Origin: Selaginella moellendorffii
Lineage: Eukaryota; Streptophyta; Lycopodiopsida; Selaginellales; Selaginellaceae
Reading direction: 5' to 3'
Assembly (NCBI RefSeq): GCF_000143415.4
Contig: NW_003314308.1
Location: 972,654 to 1,036,653 of the forward strand
Length of the DNA stretch: 64,000 nt
The position numbers were made by a program, and so were the translations under genes. Every line of letters begins with the position of its first letter. Within the stretch, counting starts at the first letter, position 1. The notes below the pieces were generated by a model that saw nothing but the letters and a program-made list of their open reading frames with translations, was not told the DNA's origin and did no database searches. Shown piece after piece: positions 1 to 12,900 of the stretch.

Positions 1-2240
1 TGTTCATATGTCATGCAAATTTTCTATCCTCATTCATTAATTCCCATTAGATTATTTCTTGTTATGTAAATTTACTTTTTATGTCTAATGGGTCTTGGGT
101 TTTTCACCAAATAATTTTGGATATGCCATTTCTTTAGCATTTTCATCTACAAATAATCCTAATAGGTGTTGCCCTTGACCAAAACTTTATTTGTAAAATT
201 ATCTATTTGATTTGCATCTAAGAAGCTAATTACAATAGTATCTGTTGGTAATATCTCATTATCAAGGTTGTTTATAGGATTTACACTTTCATCATCTTCA
301 TTTAATTCTTGTTGTAATTTGTTTTCTGATATCATTTGTGTGTTATTATCTATATTGTCTAAATTTTATGCTTGTTGAAACCAGTTTTCATCTATATTAA
401 TTTTATTTTTCTTATATAGTTCTATTTCTTGTAATTGTTTTATACTATTATAAATATAATTGGTTTGGCTATTCCATATTTATAATAATATTTATCAGTT
501 AATCTTCATTTCAGCTGAATTGTTATTATTTGTGTTTCTTAAAATGTTCTTGGTAGTTTATTAATTATTGGTTTAATATTAGTTGGGACATTTATTATTC
601 CTCCTTTTATGCGTTGCTGATATTGAGGTTGATTTGGTATTGTTATATTTGCAAATAAAATACATAGAGCTGGCATTTTCTCTTCAATATCATTTAGTTG
701 TTCTGTATATCGATCAATTAGATTCATTCTAATTTTTTCTGGACTTTTATATTTTTCTTTATTTGTTATGCATTAATTGCATGCATATTCTTGTTTTTTA
801 TTATATTTAAACAAAAATATTTTACATATTTTATGTGGATGTATCGGTATATCCTGTATAGCTTCATTATACATTTGTAGTGCTTTCATACTTTTTGTAT
901 TGTTCATGTTATTCATTTTCTTGTTGTTCTTTCTCTTTTATTGTTTTTTTTCTTTGCGTCTAATATAATATACTCTTCTTTTAAGTTTTCATCTGATATA
1001 GTACTCTCTGTTCTTTGTCAGAAAATATTTATTTTTTCATTTGTTTGTTTTTGTGAGTTCCAAGTTTCCATAAGTATTTTGTAAAATATTTTTTAAAGTA
1101 TGTTCTTCATGTTTTTCTTTATATATATTAATAGTTTTTATTTGTTTATTTTTATTCTTTCTTGATAAATAATAGTATCTAGAAACAATTTGTTGCTGAG
1201 TTAAATCAATATTATGGTTGAATTTTAGTTCTTTTGATTTTTTATTTGTAGATCCTTGAATTGATAACAATTTTGCATCTAGAAGTTCTATCTATTCAAA
1301 TTTTCTCTTTGTCATAATTTTGCCCTTTATACTTAAATGCCCTTATTCCCCTTGATGTCCTTACACCCACAAGATAGCTAGGTGCATAGTTTTTTTTATG
1401 ATTGTTTAGCTGATCAAGATTGTTTAAAGAGATTCAACAATCGAACTGAATGGACTATTTTTAGCCTACTTTCAACAACTATTAATTCTCTATCTTTCAA
1501 TCAACAGCTTTGTGAAGGCTGATAATTGATAATCTAGACCAGTAGAAACAATCAAAGACCTTTTACTTCTCAATGCTATTCCGTTGAAAGCCATTTATGC
1601 CCTAAAACTATATTAAGTCTTTATTTAAATGGGCCTAAAATGGGTTTATGAGAAAAACACCAGACTTGCACATTCTTAGGTAATTGACTACCTACTCGAT
1701 TGTATTGTTTCTAGATCTCTTTCTTTTGGGTTTAATGCCACTACCTTGCATGGATTCTTGGGTCTTGCCGCTTGAGCAGCCGAATAGATCATGCAATAGG
1801 AGATTTCCGAGGGATACCTTCAAAAAGAGGGCCAATGCTTTGCAAATTCTCAAAATTCCTCAGCAAAATCAGCCAAGAAAGAAAGAACTTCATCAAAACA
1901 AGGTGACATTTTGTTTTTGTAAGTCTTTCAGGAATGGTCTTCATCTTCTTTATGCTACACCAGATTGAAGGACTGAACAGGGTGCTAGACGTGGTTAGAA
2001 AAGAGATTGATTGAAGAGAGATCTAGCACAAGGTGTGTGATCATCCCTCCTTTTTTTTTTCTTTCTTCCTTTTGTTTTTCCTTTTCATTCACATAAGCTC
2101 CCACAGAATAAGAAGCTCTAGAGTAACATCATGGCCTTGTTAGTTTTTGCAGTTGGTTTCTCAGGTTTGGATTTAGTACTTTGCCATTGGAAACGTAGAG
2201 TCTTTGCAAGTTCAAAAATTATACCAAAGGATACAAATGT
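1..2240. other. AT-rich intergenic DNA, no recognisable gene
   Basis: Strongly AT-rich with long T-rich tracts on the plus strand up to about 1300. The open frames are short, low in complexity and lack conserved motifs. From about 1680 the composition becomes more mixed, but I see no exon structure. Most likely degenerate intergenic or transposon-derived DNA. Nothing functional can be supported. Confidence 0.5.
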
Positions 2241-3360
2241 AGGGATGGTGTCGTCCCGAATCCTATGAGACAACAGCTCTTCCAGTGCCTTAAACTTCTA
2301 CTTCTGCCCAAGAGAGAAGATTTTCATTATTACAAATCCGTAGTGAGAGCATCTTCAGACTCTACTGATAGTGGCAGCCTTGGACAAGGTAGCCAAGTTC
2401 AAAGAAAGTTGTTTAAAATGTCGAGCGAGATATCTACGACCAGGCAGGATGATTCCACAAACAAGTAATATTGTTCTCGCCATGGAGATTGGTATCTAGC
2501 ATGATGTTTTCAATTTACAGGGTTGGCTGTGGAAAACCCCTTGCACGTCCAATGACAAGTCCCTGAAAAGTTGATGGACTCAAAGATGGTTTGAAGTAGT
2601 TTATAACTTTCTTTCTCGTTAGGACATTTTTTTTATATACCTTGATGCAGGTTCTACTTTAAAGGATTTCTTTTGAGCTACTACAGGGTGAAGGAGAGCT
2701 CAACATCGTCAAAGATGGATATCCAAGGCCAAGAACCAAAGTGAACCTTTGATGTATGTATGTCTTCCCGTTTAACTTTCTTCTAAGCTACTTTGTTTTT
2801 CTTTTGTAAGCTATCCAGTAGGATCCAGTAGGAGCACGGTCATTTAGAAGCAAGAGCCTTAGTTTAGAGAACTACAAGTTCCGTGACAAAGAGATGTCAA
2901 AGATACAAGGACTTTTAGTGACCATGTCAATGTCTCTGAAGGTCACCCTTGAAAGACTTGACTTTAGCGTAAGTATAAAGTACTTGCAATGTGAAGTGCC
3001 ATCGCTATTAGCATTTTGTTGATGCTACAGGATAATATGATTTGAGTAAAAAGGTGCATATGATGAAGTTCTACCGCTAATGGTATGCTTTCTAGATTTT
3101 GTCTACTAGACAGCTTCTTCACACTTTCAAATTCGAGTCCTGGCTCAAATTTTTGATTGCTATAGTGATTTTGACTGTGGCTTTTCCAACCCTTTTGTCA
3201 AGAGCACTACAAGAGCATACATGGCTTCAAGCATCTAGTTCAAACAAATCAACAACAAAGATGAAATTTAGAATTGCTTGTGGCGCAAGCTTTTTCACGT
3301 TCATTTTCTTGCACATTTATTGCAAGATAGGGTTTAGCATCTAGTACAGAAAGCAATACA
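2240..3360 (+). other. Possible decayed gene segment, unrecognised
   Basis: Several short plus-strand stretches read like exon fragments, for example residues such as FRSKSLSLENYKF around 2850-2890, and a hydrophobic stretch followed by a basic tail at 3099-3344. They are in different frames, separated by stops, and do not assemble into one model. I do not recognise the family. A degraded gene or retrosequence is the simplest reading. Confidence 0.2.
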
Positions 3361-6287
3361 CCACATTCTGCACCCAGCTTCTCTGAAGTCCTTAAGGAAC
3401 TCTCTATCCGGATGCACAATGATCATTTTCTAGGATTCTGGTGTTAGGCATACAATGTTAACATGGTAGATTACCTGAGAGGGGCTTTCAGAGGCAGCTT
3501 GTGTTGCCATGGGATTGCTAGTTTGTGTGCTTTGAATTCTAGAAATTGTTAAGAGAAGCATTGCAAGATTTCACGAATAGATATTTGTATTATAGAGAAA
3601 ACAATTGAAAAATAAACGAGACAATTGTATCTATTTCTGGTTGTTGGCAATTTCCATGGCTGAATTGTTTGGTGTCTCAAAATGGACTAATATTTGCCTC
3701 ATTCAATAGAAAGAACCTTGTTGGTTTTGAAGACAGATAAACGGCAACCTTTTTTGGGGACTCCATAGCAAACTTGACCATAGACCCTTCATCCAAATTA
3801 TAAATTCTATCCACCATTTTATCATGCACTGTAACTATATTCTATCATGTCATTTGATATAATAGAACCAATTATTGTAGCTGATTTATGAGGGATGGAA
3901 TGCCCTTTACACTTTGCGCAAACAACAAAACCACCTTCTCTTTGCTCTAACATTGTGAAAGAGCAAAATGAGGAAAGGCTTTTAGCTTGAGTGAGGTTTT
4001 GTTGGTTGTCAGGGATGAAATATCCACTAATCTGTATAATTGGAAGTTAGAGTTGAAAGTAGATGTAAACAGTTTACATTACCTTGTCTTTAGAAGTGAG
4101 GCCACAGTGTGATTTATAAACTTCATTGAGCCTCTGAATTTCGATTGAATCAACTAGTGGCAAAAATAAAGTACTTCCAAGTGTTGCTAAATCACCTAAT
4201 ACACTCATGCTTTTCATAATATTAAAAAATAAAAACTTTGGCATATATCCAGCATATAAATCTGCTACAATATGATGATATTGCTCTTCATGCTCCAGAT
4301 GCATATAGAGTTGTGAAAATATCTTAGAAATAGAAAATTAAATAGGAAAAAACATTACCATAGTTACGTCCAAAGGATTATCAGAAGAAGCAATCTTTAT
4401 TTTAGGAAAAACACCAATGTTGATTACAACAGCATGTATAGCTTGTGTAGCCATTAAAGATGATATAGAAGCTCCTCTAGTTGGCTATAATCTTAATTTA
4501 ACATCAAAATCATCTTTAATTTGAATGATAGAAGAATCTATAATATAAAGAACTTTTTCTAAAGTTCCATGGTGGTAAACTGGGTTTTTCTGTAGTTCAA
4601 CCCATCTAAAGTGAGAGAATTATAATCTTGTTAATTTTTTTTAAAATAAATTACAAACCTTGTAAGTGAGAAACATTTACCAACCATAAATTTATTTTAT
4701 AATCATGCACACATGGATGAATTGCCATATATAGTTAAAGTTTGCAAGCCATGCATATCTGTACAATCCATTATATAAGTTAAGTATTTTGCACTTTGCA
4801 GAGTGTTCTTTGCAGGCAAAAACCAAATCAAAACTACAGAAAAAAATAATTTTAAAACCATATATAAATAAAATCTTTAGCTCAAGAATTTTGGTTGAAT
4901 TTGCTTTTTCAAAGACAAGTGATGCAATAGTGGCTTTTAGGATGGTCAACTTTGTCCTCTTTGCTTGTGAAACTACAAAACCAAAAAGAAATAAATCAAG
5001 AAATACTAAGGAATAAAGAGAAACCAAACCTTCATAAGAATCTGTTTCTGTAGACAAATCCTCAGCAGGTGACGATTGAACAATATCCATAGCACAATCC
5101 AAATCTGACATATCTATGTGATTGATTAAACAGAATTACCCCTAGTTAATTTATACTAGTAAAAATATCCAAAAATAAACTAGACTTCACTTTGAAGAAT
5201 CGAAAACAAAAAAGAATAAAAATTTGAGCTAAAGATTAAAATCTGTAACTTGCCAAACTTAGGGTTATGGTAGACAATAAACCAATTCCACAGGTGACAA
5301 ACCTTCTGAACCTTTTCAACCTTTTCATGCACTGACTCTCCTCATTTATAAACATCCTTGCCAGATACTTCTCATCATCGTCCAAGCTGAAGCTAGAAGC
5401 AGCCTGATTCTACTCCTTAGCTGCTACAATCTCCCTCCATCCATCGCTTTAGAAAAGAGGAATGAATAGGAATAGAAAGATTGTCCTCCACTGATCTTTG
5501 TTTTCTACCCACTGCCCACTCACATAATAGGGAGCCATACAGAGGAAGATCTAAGCTCCATCCATAGATGCATTCCAGGTTGATTGATTGATTCTGGGCA
5601 ATCAATCAGTACTGCCATAGTGGGTTTCTGATCCTGGATCGTGGCTCTCAGCTCAAACCTCCAGGGAGAGCCAATTCTCAATCAATTCACTAGTCCAAAT
5701 ATGATTTTTCTTGATGCTTTCCAGAGACAAGAGCAATCCATTGGAGCCAGTGGACAATGCAGTGGCCGGGAACGACGATAGCATTGTGATTGATCTCGAG
5801 GGGGCACTACTCAAATTCCTGAGCTGGTTTCAATACTTCATGCTTGTCACAATTGAGGCTGGGAGGCCTCTATGAGCGCTCCTCTTTTTCATTCTTCCCT
5901 TCACGTGGATCATTGGCCACTTCGTCCATCCAGTCTTGGCTCCAGATTCTCTGCTTCATGGCAGAGCCCTTGGCAGTGGAACTTTGAGAGCTCCCTTGCA
6001 ATTGCCATTCTGGACATAGAGCCCAACCAATACACTGTACTTTGCATAGTTTCTTTGGCTCATGCTCCAAAAACCACATATGCTCATGATGATACAAAGT
6101 GGTTAGAAAAGTTTATAAATTATATGTTAGCAGCGGAGAGACGGGAGGAAGAACTGTATCTATATATAACTGTATATGATTGTGTACATATACATAAAGC
6201 TACTGCCACGTGGGCATAACTACTGCCACATCATCTCTACCTCTAACATTATAAACATGTAAAAAATGGAAAAAGAAACCAATTATT
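3360..6287. other. Intergenic DNA with minor open frames
   Basis: AT-rich with only short open frames (the minus-strand stretches near 4074-4304 and 4692-5111 are the longest). They show no motif I can place. From about 5300 the composition becomes more balanced up to the start of duplicated block A. No promoter or RNA gene recognised. Confidence 0.4.
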
Positions 6288-6299
6288 ATTAAGGAGATA

Positions 6300-6920
6300 T
6301 AGTACTCACTTACGACAAAGTTAGCCTCCTTGACAGCCTCGAGGGAGATGGCACAGGCTCCTCTGGAGGCAGCAGCCATTGCCAAAGGGTACTACTGTCG
6401 ACTTCCCAGCAAAGCTTTTCTGCTCGAGAGCATCCCGAGATGCAAATCTGACTATCCTCTGGTGAGGCTCAAGGGGGACGTCCAGGGGCACTACACTGGA
6501 TCACGCGTGGTATGGCTTCAAGAAACGGGAAACTTTCCTGGACTTTGCTGGAGCTGCTCATAAGCATCAGGACGGGGTCGGGCGGCCAGAAGCTTCTCCA
6601 CTTGAAGGAGTTGGAAGATAACAAGATCAAGGGCAAGGACAACATCAAGAACACGTGCTTCTGTTCTTGACGAGGAAGAGGAGCTTGACGAGGTTGCGAT
6701 GACTCTGGAACCAGAGGAAGAAAAGAAGAAGCAAGAAAAGGCAACGGTGGATGTGAAGAAGTGGAAGAAAGCTACCACGGCTAGCATCCAGGCAACATGG
6801 AAAGCCCAGGCTCCCGCAAGCAATGCCAAGGCGCAAGGAGTGAACAAGAGTAGCAGCAGTGGCAAGCTCAAGATGGGGGGTGGAAAGCTAAGCGAGCTCA
6901 TTAGAAAAGTAATGAGATAG
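6300..6920 (+). pseudogene. Unrecognised gene-like segment, copy A
   Basis: Retained in both duplicate blocks at high identity. The best plus-strand reading, from about 6660, is a highly charged, lysine/glutamate-rich stretch (DEEEELDEVAMTLEPEEEKK, then a K/A/S-rich tail) ending at a stop at 6918-6920. Upstream the reading breaks at stops in every frame, so a complete gene would need introns. A minus-strand exon is also conceivable at 6317-6380, because an ATG-led frame runs into a consensus donor GTAAGT there. I do not recognise the family and cannot choose the strand with confidence. Confidence 0.3.
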
Positions 6921-7459
6921 CATTGACTGATAGTAGTCAGCGTTAGTCCACCCTACTAACGAAAATTCGCAGCTCAAGTCACACCATGATAATCAATCAA
7001 TCCATCAGCGAGGCTACTCTCAGCCACATTGTCCGTGAAACAGAGCCTCATTCTAATGAATTCATTGATGTGCTTAAAGAATTAGTGACTACCGTTGACT
7101 GCTATGACTACTATTATCTACTACTTCCGATAAGAAATGTTATTGAAAGTTTATATTTTTAAAAACAGGAAATTAAATGTCCAAAGTGTTTGTTTGCCCC
7201 AATTCAATATCTCTCTGTTGTCTTAATGAAAAGTTGTTGTCTTGTTGCCTTGTTTGAGACTTGCAAATCATAATCTCCTAATTCAAATGCCTCCAGACTT
7301 CTCCATCGGTTATAATTTCGATTGAATACCACGGACCTGCCTTTGCCTGTTGCGGTTTAAAAAAACCGAAGTAATTTGTTTCATGAATCTTCATTCTGTG
7401 CCTGCAACCTCAAGCGTATCATCAGTCCAAAACGACCGAAAAGCGTACCTCCTTTCGCT

Positions 7460-9541
7460 CTAAGCTCCGTCGAGCTCAAGCTTAACCTCCAAGGTGGAAG
7501 GCTAGTCCAAGCAGAAGTTATACTTTAACTCGAGGCATGGAGACTGTTTACCTTGGCATCTGAGTCGTGTACACGAGCAGCCAAATGCGAACCTCCAGAA
7601 TTGGCCGAGTGATTTGCCTCAACCACGGGCTTCTCCAGATTCTCCACCTCACGGATCCTAAAAGTGCTCCATTAGTCACTTGTTCTATCTCTCAAGCATG
7701 AAGACTTACCTGTGGGAGTGCTTGTTGCCGGGCCTCCTCATCCCAAACCCGGTGATCCTTTGCATGTGCTTCTCCATCTCAGCTCGCTTCTCCGCTGCTG
7801 CCGCAAGCCGAACAACGAAAGCATCTCCAGGATCGAACACAGTGCCACGATGAGACACTGGATCCAAAGCCTGTTCCTGGGCTCTTCGATCATTGCCGCT
7901 CCGACGAGCAGCACTCGACAAGAATGGATCCTCCGGGAGAGAAGCTCTTGGCACCTTCTTGTGCTCGTTGACTCCGTGGATCGCTGCTGGTGGATCTCGT
8001 CCCAATGGCGGCGTCAGGCGGTCGTCAACCGAATCGGTAGCAGCACCATAGATTGGATTCATCTTGAGAAAAGCCGAAGGTGGCAGCCGCCTTGGAGGCC
8101 TCGCGAGTGGAGGACTGGCCACCTTTGTGCTGGGATTTAGCTGCGACGGTCGAAGGTGCTGCTTGCTCCTCTCTTGAACGAAGGAATTGAGCTTGTCCCG
8201 GAGCTCTGCGTCCTCAATCTTGCTCAAGGGAACGAGATACTCTCGCTGACTGCCGCTGCTGCTGCTGCCACCGCCAGGAAGATGGCTGCTCCCGACGTAG
8301 CGCACCAGGATGTCGTTCGCCTTCTTTCTTCTTCCCTTCACGAGTATCCAGATGCCGGTGATGATGGCCACCATAGCAAGCAGGAAAAGGACGATGCCTG
8401 CCACAAGCAGCCCCGGTGTTGCAAACGCTGCCGCTGCTGCTGCTGCTGTTGATGATGACGACCCCAGAGGCGGAGCAATAGACAAGGGGCCAGGCGGAGG
8501 CGGCGATGAAAACGTGTGAAAGACAGGCGACCCTGGTTGCCATGTTATCGTGTCATGAGCGGGCCTTGGCCACCAAGTGGTTGTCCCAGAAGAAGGTGGC
8601 GGCCCTGTATGCTCCTTTGCTGGTGGAGGTGGCGGCGGCCCAAACCTCCTTGGTCGCCAAGTGGTTGTCCCGGAAGAAGGTGGCGGCCCTGTATGCTGCT
8701 TTGCTGGTGGAGGTGGGTGCTGCTTTGCTCCTCCTCCGTGGCTGTGCTGCTTTGCTGCTCCGTGGCTTGCTGGTGGCGGTGGCGGACTGTGCTGGTGCTG
8801 CTTTGCTGCTCCGTGGCTTGCTGGTGGAGGTGGCGGACTGTGCTGGTGCTGCTTTGCTGCTCCATGGCTTGTTGGTGGCGGACTGTGCTGGTGCTGCTTT
8901 GCTGCTCCGTGGCTTGCTGGTGGAGGTGGCGGACTGTGCTGGTGCTGCTTTGCTGCTCCATGGCTTGTTGGTGGCGGACTGTGCTGGTGCTGCTTTGCTG
9001 CTCCGTGGCTTGCTGGTGGAGGTGGCGGACTGTGCTGGTGCTTCTTTGCTGCTCCGTGGCTTGCTGGTGGAGGTGGCGGACTGTGCTGGTGCTTCTTTGC
9101 TGCTCCGTGGCTTGCTGGTGGAGGTGGCGGACTGTGCTGGTGCTTCTTTGCTGCTCCGTGGCTTGTTGGTGGCGGACTGTGCTGGTGCTTCTTTGCTGCT
9201 CCATGGCTTATTGGTGGAGGTGGTGGTGCTCCATGGCTGTCCTGCTTTGGAGGTGGTGCTCCTCCATGGCTGTGCTGCTTTGCTGCTCCATGGTGTTGCT
9301 CTGCTGGTGCTGGTGGAGGTGCCTGACTGTGGGCGCTGCTGTGAGGTGGCGGAGCTCCTCTGGCCCTCCTTGGCGATGGTTTGGGGTTCGGCATGCTACC
9401 TGGAGGTGGCACTCTCGTTTTGGGCGGTGTCGCGCTCCTGTGCCCTGGACGAGGCGGATGCACGCTCCTGTGCGCAGCTGGAGGCGGCGCCCGACGAGGC
9501 GGAGACGACGGCGGCACACTCCGACGGATGATGCTAGCCAT
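7460..9541 (-). CDS. Proline/histidine-rich single-pass membrane protein (PERK-like extracellular and membrane region, no kinase)
   Basis: Three exons: 7710-9541, 7552-7657 and 7460-7501. Donors are GTAAGT and GTAAAC, acceptors are TTTTAG and ACTAG, and frame closes at 660 codons (659 residues). Residues 1-370 are Pro/Ser/Ala/His-rich, with ten near-identical 15-17-residue units built on SHGAAK(K/Q)HQHSPPP. A single membrane segment lies at about 380-402 and is followed by a basic GRRKK stop-transfer. A ~255-residue hydrophilic tail follows, including an acidic SKIEDAELRDKL helix. The arrangement resembles PERK-type proline-rich receptor kinases, but there is no kinase domain and no clear signal peptide. 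A cell-wall/plasma-membrane linker is plausible (inference). The His-rich repeats could bind metal, which is speculation. The start is the first ATG of the open frame; an upstream exon is not excluded. Confidence 0.72.
8700..9215 (-). repeat. Coding minisatellite, about 10 units of 45-51 bp
   Basis: Tandem array inside the proline-rich gene, encoding SHGAAKQHQHSPPPPPA and a shorter SPPPT form. Units are nearly identical, and K/Q alternation at one codon marks two sub-blocks, as expected from recent unequal exchange. The duplicate gene at about 17170-17345 has only about three units. The array is open in all six frames, which explains several long spurious frames on both strands. Confidence 0.9.
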
Positions 9542-9914
9542 ATTTCTTGCTTACCGGATTCGCTTCCGAGAAACCTTTTTTTTAGGTCATGAAGGTTTAG
9601 TGCATATAAATGATTCTCGTACGGACGCATTATCTGCAGCGCTTTAAAGTTATGATGTCCAGTTTTTGCGATCATGATGGAAGCAATATCACTGTTCGGA
9701 ATCTCTTTCTTTCATTAGCACATAATGCTCATTTGGTTCTTCCCCCAAAAAAACCGGAGCTCGTTGATAAACTCTCAGGCTCAATTCTAGGAGGAAGAGC
9801 AAAGATGAGAATGGTCGTTCACCACGATGCAATGCTCCGTGCGTAAGAATTTGATCAAAATCTCCACTCTGGAAGCTCATGTTCTTTGAAAATTCTTTTC
9901 ATTGCGTTTTAGGC

Positions 9915-12900
9915 ATCAAAGATCGTGTATTGTGACCTTATCGACACACACAAAAGACATAGCAATGGTTTTTATAGTTGAATTTGCTTTGATGGTGATT
10001 CTCAGAATCACTCTTCAATGGGCACATGGATCAGGTATGCCTGGGGTTGATGTTTACTATTTGATCATAGTAAATAACAACTTAAATTACCACTATATTT
10101 ATAGCTTCATTTTTGGACTTAAAATTTAGTCGTACTACATATTTTTTTGTTTATAACTATTATAATTGACTTAAAATTTAGTCACAATTAACTACTAAAC
10201 ATAACGACTATATTTTTTGTTTTATAACCATTATAAATGACTTAAAATTTAATCATAAATTGGAACTGCAAATGTCAACTTAAGAAATTTTCTAATTCTG
10301 ACTTTAAAGCTAGTAAGAAATAATGACTACTACAAATAACTGCATACTTTAACTTAAATTTATAAAACTATTGTGCTTTAAATTGTAGTTACAATATCAA
10401 TGAAAAGCTTAATGACAAAAACTTAAGTTGTATAGCAAATTAATGCAATAACTTAAAACTAAGTCGGGCTCGTGTAGTAATGGACAATCTTGTTTGTGTC
10501 AGGCACATTCTACAACAATGAGCCAACTGCCTGATTGGGGGAGGATGATGCTAGTTCGAAAGGAGTACCCCCAGTCAGGATCAAGATCACCCAGTAGGAG
10601 CTTGATGCTTCATATTGGATTGTTGTCAATGTCCAGCACTGGCTGCTGAGCCCAGGTAAGCTTGATGTTACTGGGAACTCATACTCAATTGGGAGTGTCC
10701 AGCCCTGGCCATTGAGCTTGTGACACATAATCAATGCCAAAATTCTTCCACACATACGCGATCCTGCCATAGACACCTTGCTTGATGTTTGTGGAGAAGA
10801 TGTTGTAGACGTGGAAGAAGGCCTTGGCGAGGGACTTGGAATCCATGGCCTGCTTAACGTCTGGGGTGACATAGCACAACCCATCATCAGCTGAGAGGAA
10901 GCTAAAGAACCATAGCCAAACACTCACCTAGAACTTGGGGACAGCCATGAATGAGGATATGACGCTCCTTCCTGAGTGGTAGGATGATTTTCAAAGTAAA
11001 GGAAACACTTTACTGACAAGCACAAATTCTCACATCATGATGAAACAAGAAGAGCTCAATCAATGACCTATGATAACAAGATCGCTGGAACAAGAAGTTA
11101 GTATGTATATTCCAAAATACCCGATCCTTGTGATGGCCAAAAGTGTCATAATAAAAATTTAGAAGACCTTGAATGAGCAAATATATGCAGCTTTTGTTGG
11201 ATTTGATGGGGACACATTTAGCATGAGAAAAGTGAAGAATATTTAGAGCTAAATCATCGTCAATGCTCCACATATAACAATACTAATGATAAAACAAAAT
11301 GACAAACTCATATAGTTGGCAAAAACAAGGAGCAGTGAAAGAAGCACTCCTTTTTTTGGCACTTGCAATGTTTTTCTAGAAAGAACAATAGAACTCCTTG
11401 CAAGGTAATCAGACTATATTCAGAAAGTAATAAACTCCAAAACACCACAAACTTGTAAGTGAGTACTCTTTTCTTGATCAATAGTACACAAAATTCTCCT
11501 ATAGCTTGTTTGTTCATACTCTAGGAAAGCTACCTACATTAACATAGCTAAAGAGAGAAGTACCCAAGCAAAATACTCATTGCAAGGCCCTAGTCATTGT
11601 ACACTTTCTTCACCTCCTTGATACAGGCATTGTCTTTTTTGCCATAATTGCTCTTTAGTCTTGCTTTCTAGCTAGCATCTACTAGTTCAATAGCTCTTGG
11701 ATATTTGTTCCAACCTGGACTATTCAATGAGCTTGACATGAAGGACAAAACAGCAAGGAACCAACCTTGCCAATAATGTTAGGATGTTTATAGCAATCTA
11801 AGAAATCATTTTGCAGGGGCCAATTCCATCAACAACCAAAGGTAATGAACCACAAGGACCTGAATTTAAAAATAGGTTCCCATTTGTAGTAGTATTTGCT
11901 TCACAGATTCAAACTTGGAGTTGTCACTCTTGTCTGACATATACAAAGCACAAGCAACATGTATTCTCATATGACTTCAATGACTTGGTTTATAATGTAA
12001 CTCTTGCTTGCCGGAAGATAGAAAGAATAAAACACTGTCTTGAACTTCACAATCCTGAGATAGTTGCATAGACAAACATTATGGATATTTATGGAATCGA
12101 ATAAAACTTACATTTCCATCATGTATTTGGACAAATCAAAGTAGTACCACTGACCAACTTCCTCAAAATCCTAGGTACATGGTTTGTAAGCAATAATGCA
12201 TTATTCACAGCAATGATACCCACCTAATCACAAAGGAAGACTGTATCACAGCTCATCAATAAAATTCACGTATTGTTGTGTGAATCATCCATTATATTAT
12301 CCATTATTAAGAAGTAAGTTTGCAACTATACATAGAAAAGCAAAAGGCAGAAACCAAAACTATTTAGAAATTCTTTACTAATTGATGCAAGAATTTACCC
12401 ATTCAATACACCATCCAGGAGCAAACACTTGTTTGATTTCATCTCGGGAGAGCTCATCTTTGGGCTTGAGTAACACCAAATTGTTAATCATTGAGAGACC
12501 TTGATTTAACTTTCTAAATATTTCTATAATTTTGTCCACTTCTAAAAGAAAAACACACTTCTAAGAGCTTTAAAAACTACTTTTTGTTATTTGTAAAATA
12601 AGATTGGCATTATTAATCTATATATGTCAAACTATTTACTGTTGCAGTAAGAAAAGAACTCATAATGAGTATCATTTTTTAGAATAGTATGGTAGTTTCT
12701 CCCTCCTTAGGTTCTAGAAAGGATATTGAAAATATAGTAAACATGAATTGCAATGTGATTCACTCCAAGCCTACATAAAGAACAATTAAATGGTTATAAA
12801 TACTATGAAAAGAATACCATTTCATTAGTTTCCTCTGTCTTCATCTAGCAAAAGATGTTGAGAGTTAATAAGTGAAAAATATTATGAAAAATTAAATCAC

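Larger units (their letters stand above)
6288..9914. repeat. Segmental duplication block, copy A
   Basis: This 3.6-kb stretch is repeated, in the same overall orientation, at 14689-17963. Left edges match from AAGGAGATATAGTACTCACTT; right edges match to TTGCGTTTTAGGC, after which the copies diverge abruptly. Matching DNA includes the unknown segment at 6300-6920, non-coding DNA to 7440, and the whole proline-rich gene. Differences are minisatellite length (10 versus about 3 units), at least two small inversions and scattered substitutions. Block A carries the intact gene. Confidence 0.92.

Noticed and set aside
4074-5111. Minus-strand frames that might be transposase pieces
   Set aside because: No conserved catalytic or zinc-finger motif is visible. 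Too short to assign.
8506-9592. Long plus-strand open frames of about 340-360 codons, rich in Leu/Val/Cys/Trp
   Set aside because: They are antisense to the proline-rich repeat array. A stop-free minisatellite is open in all frames, and the minus-strand reading has splice sites, a membrane span and a sensible protein.
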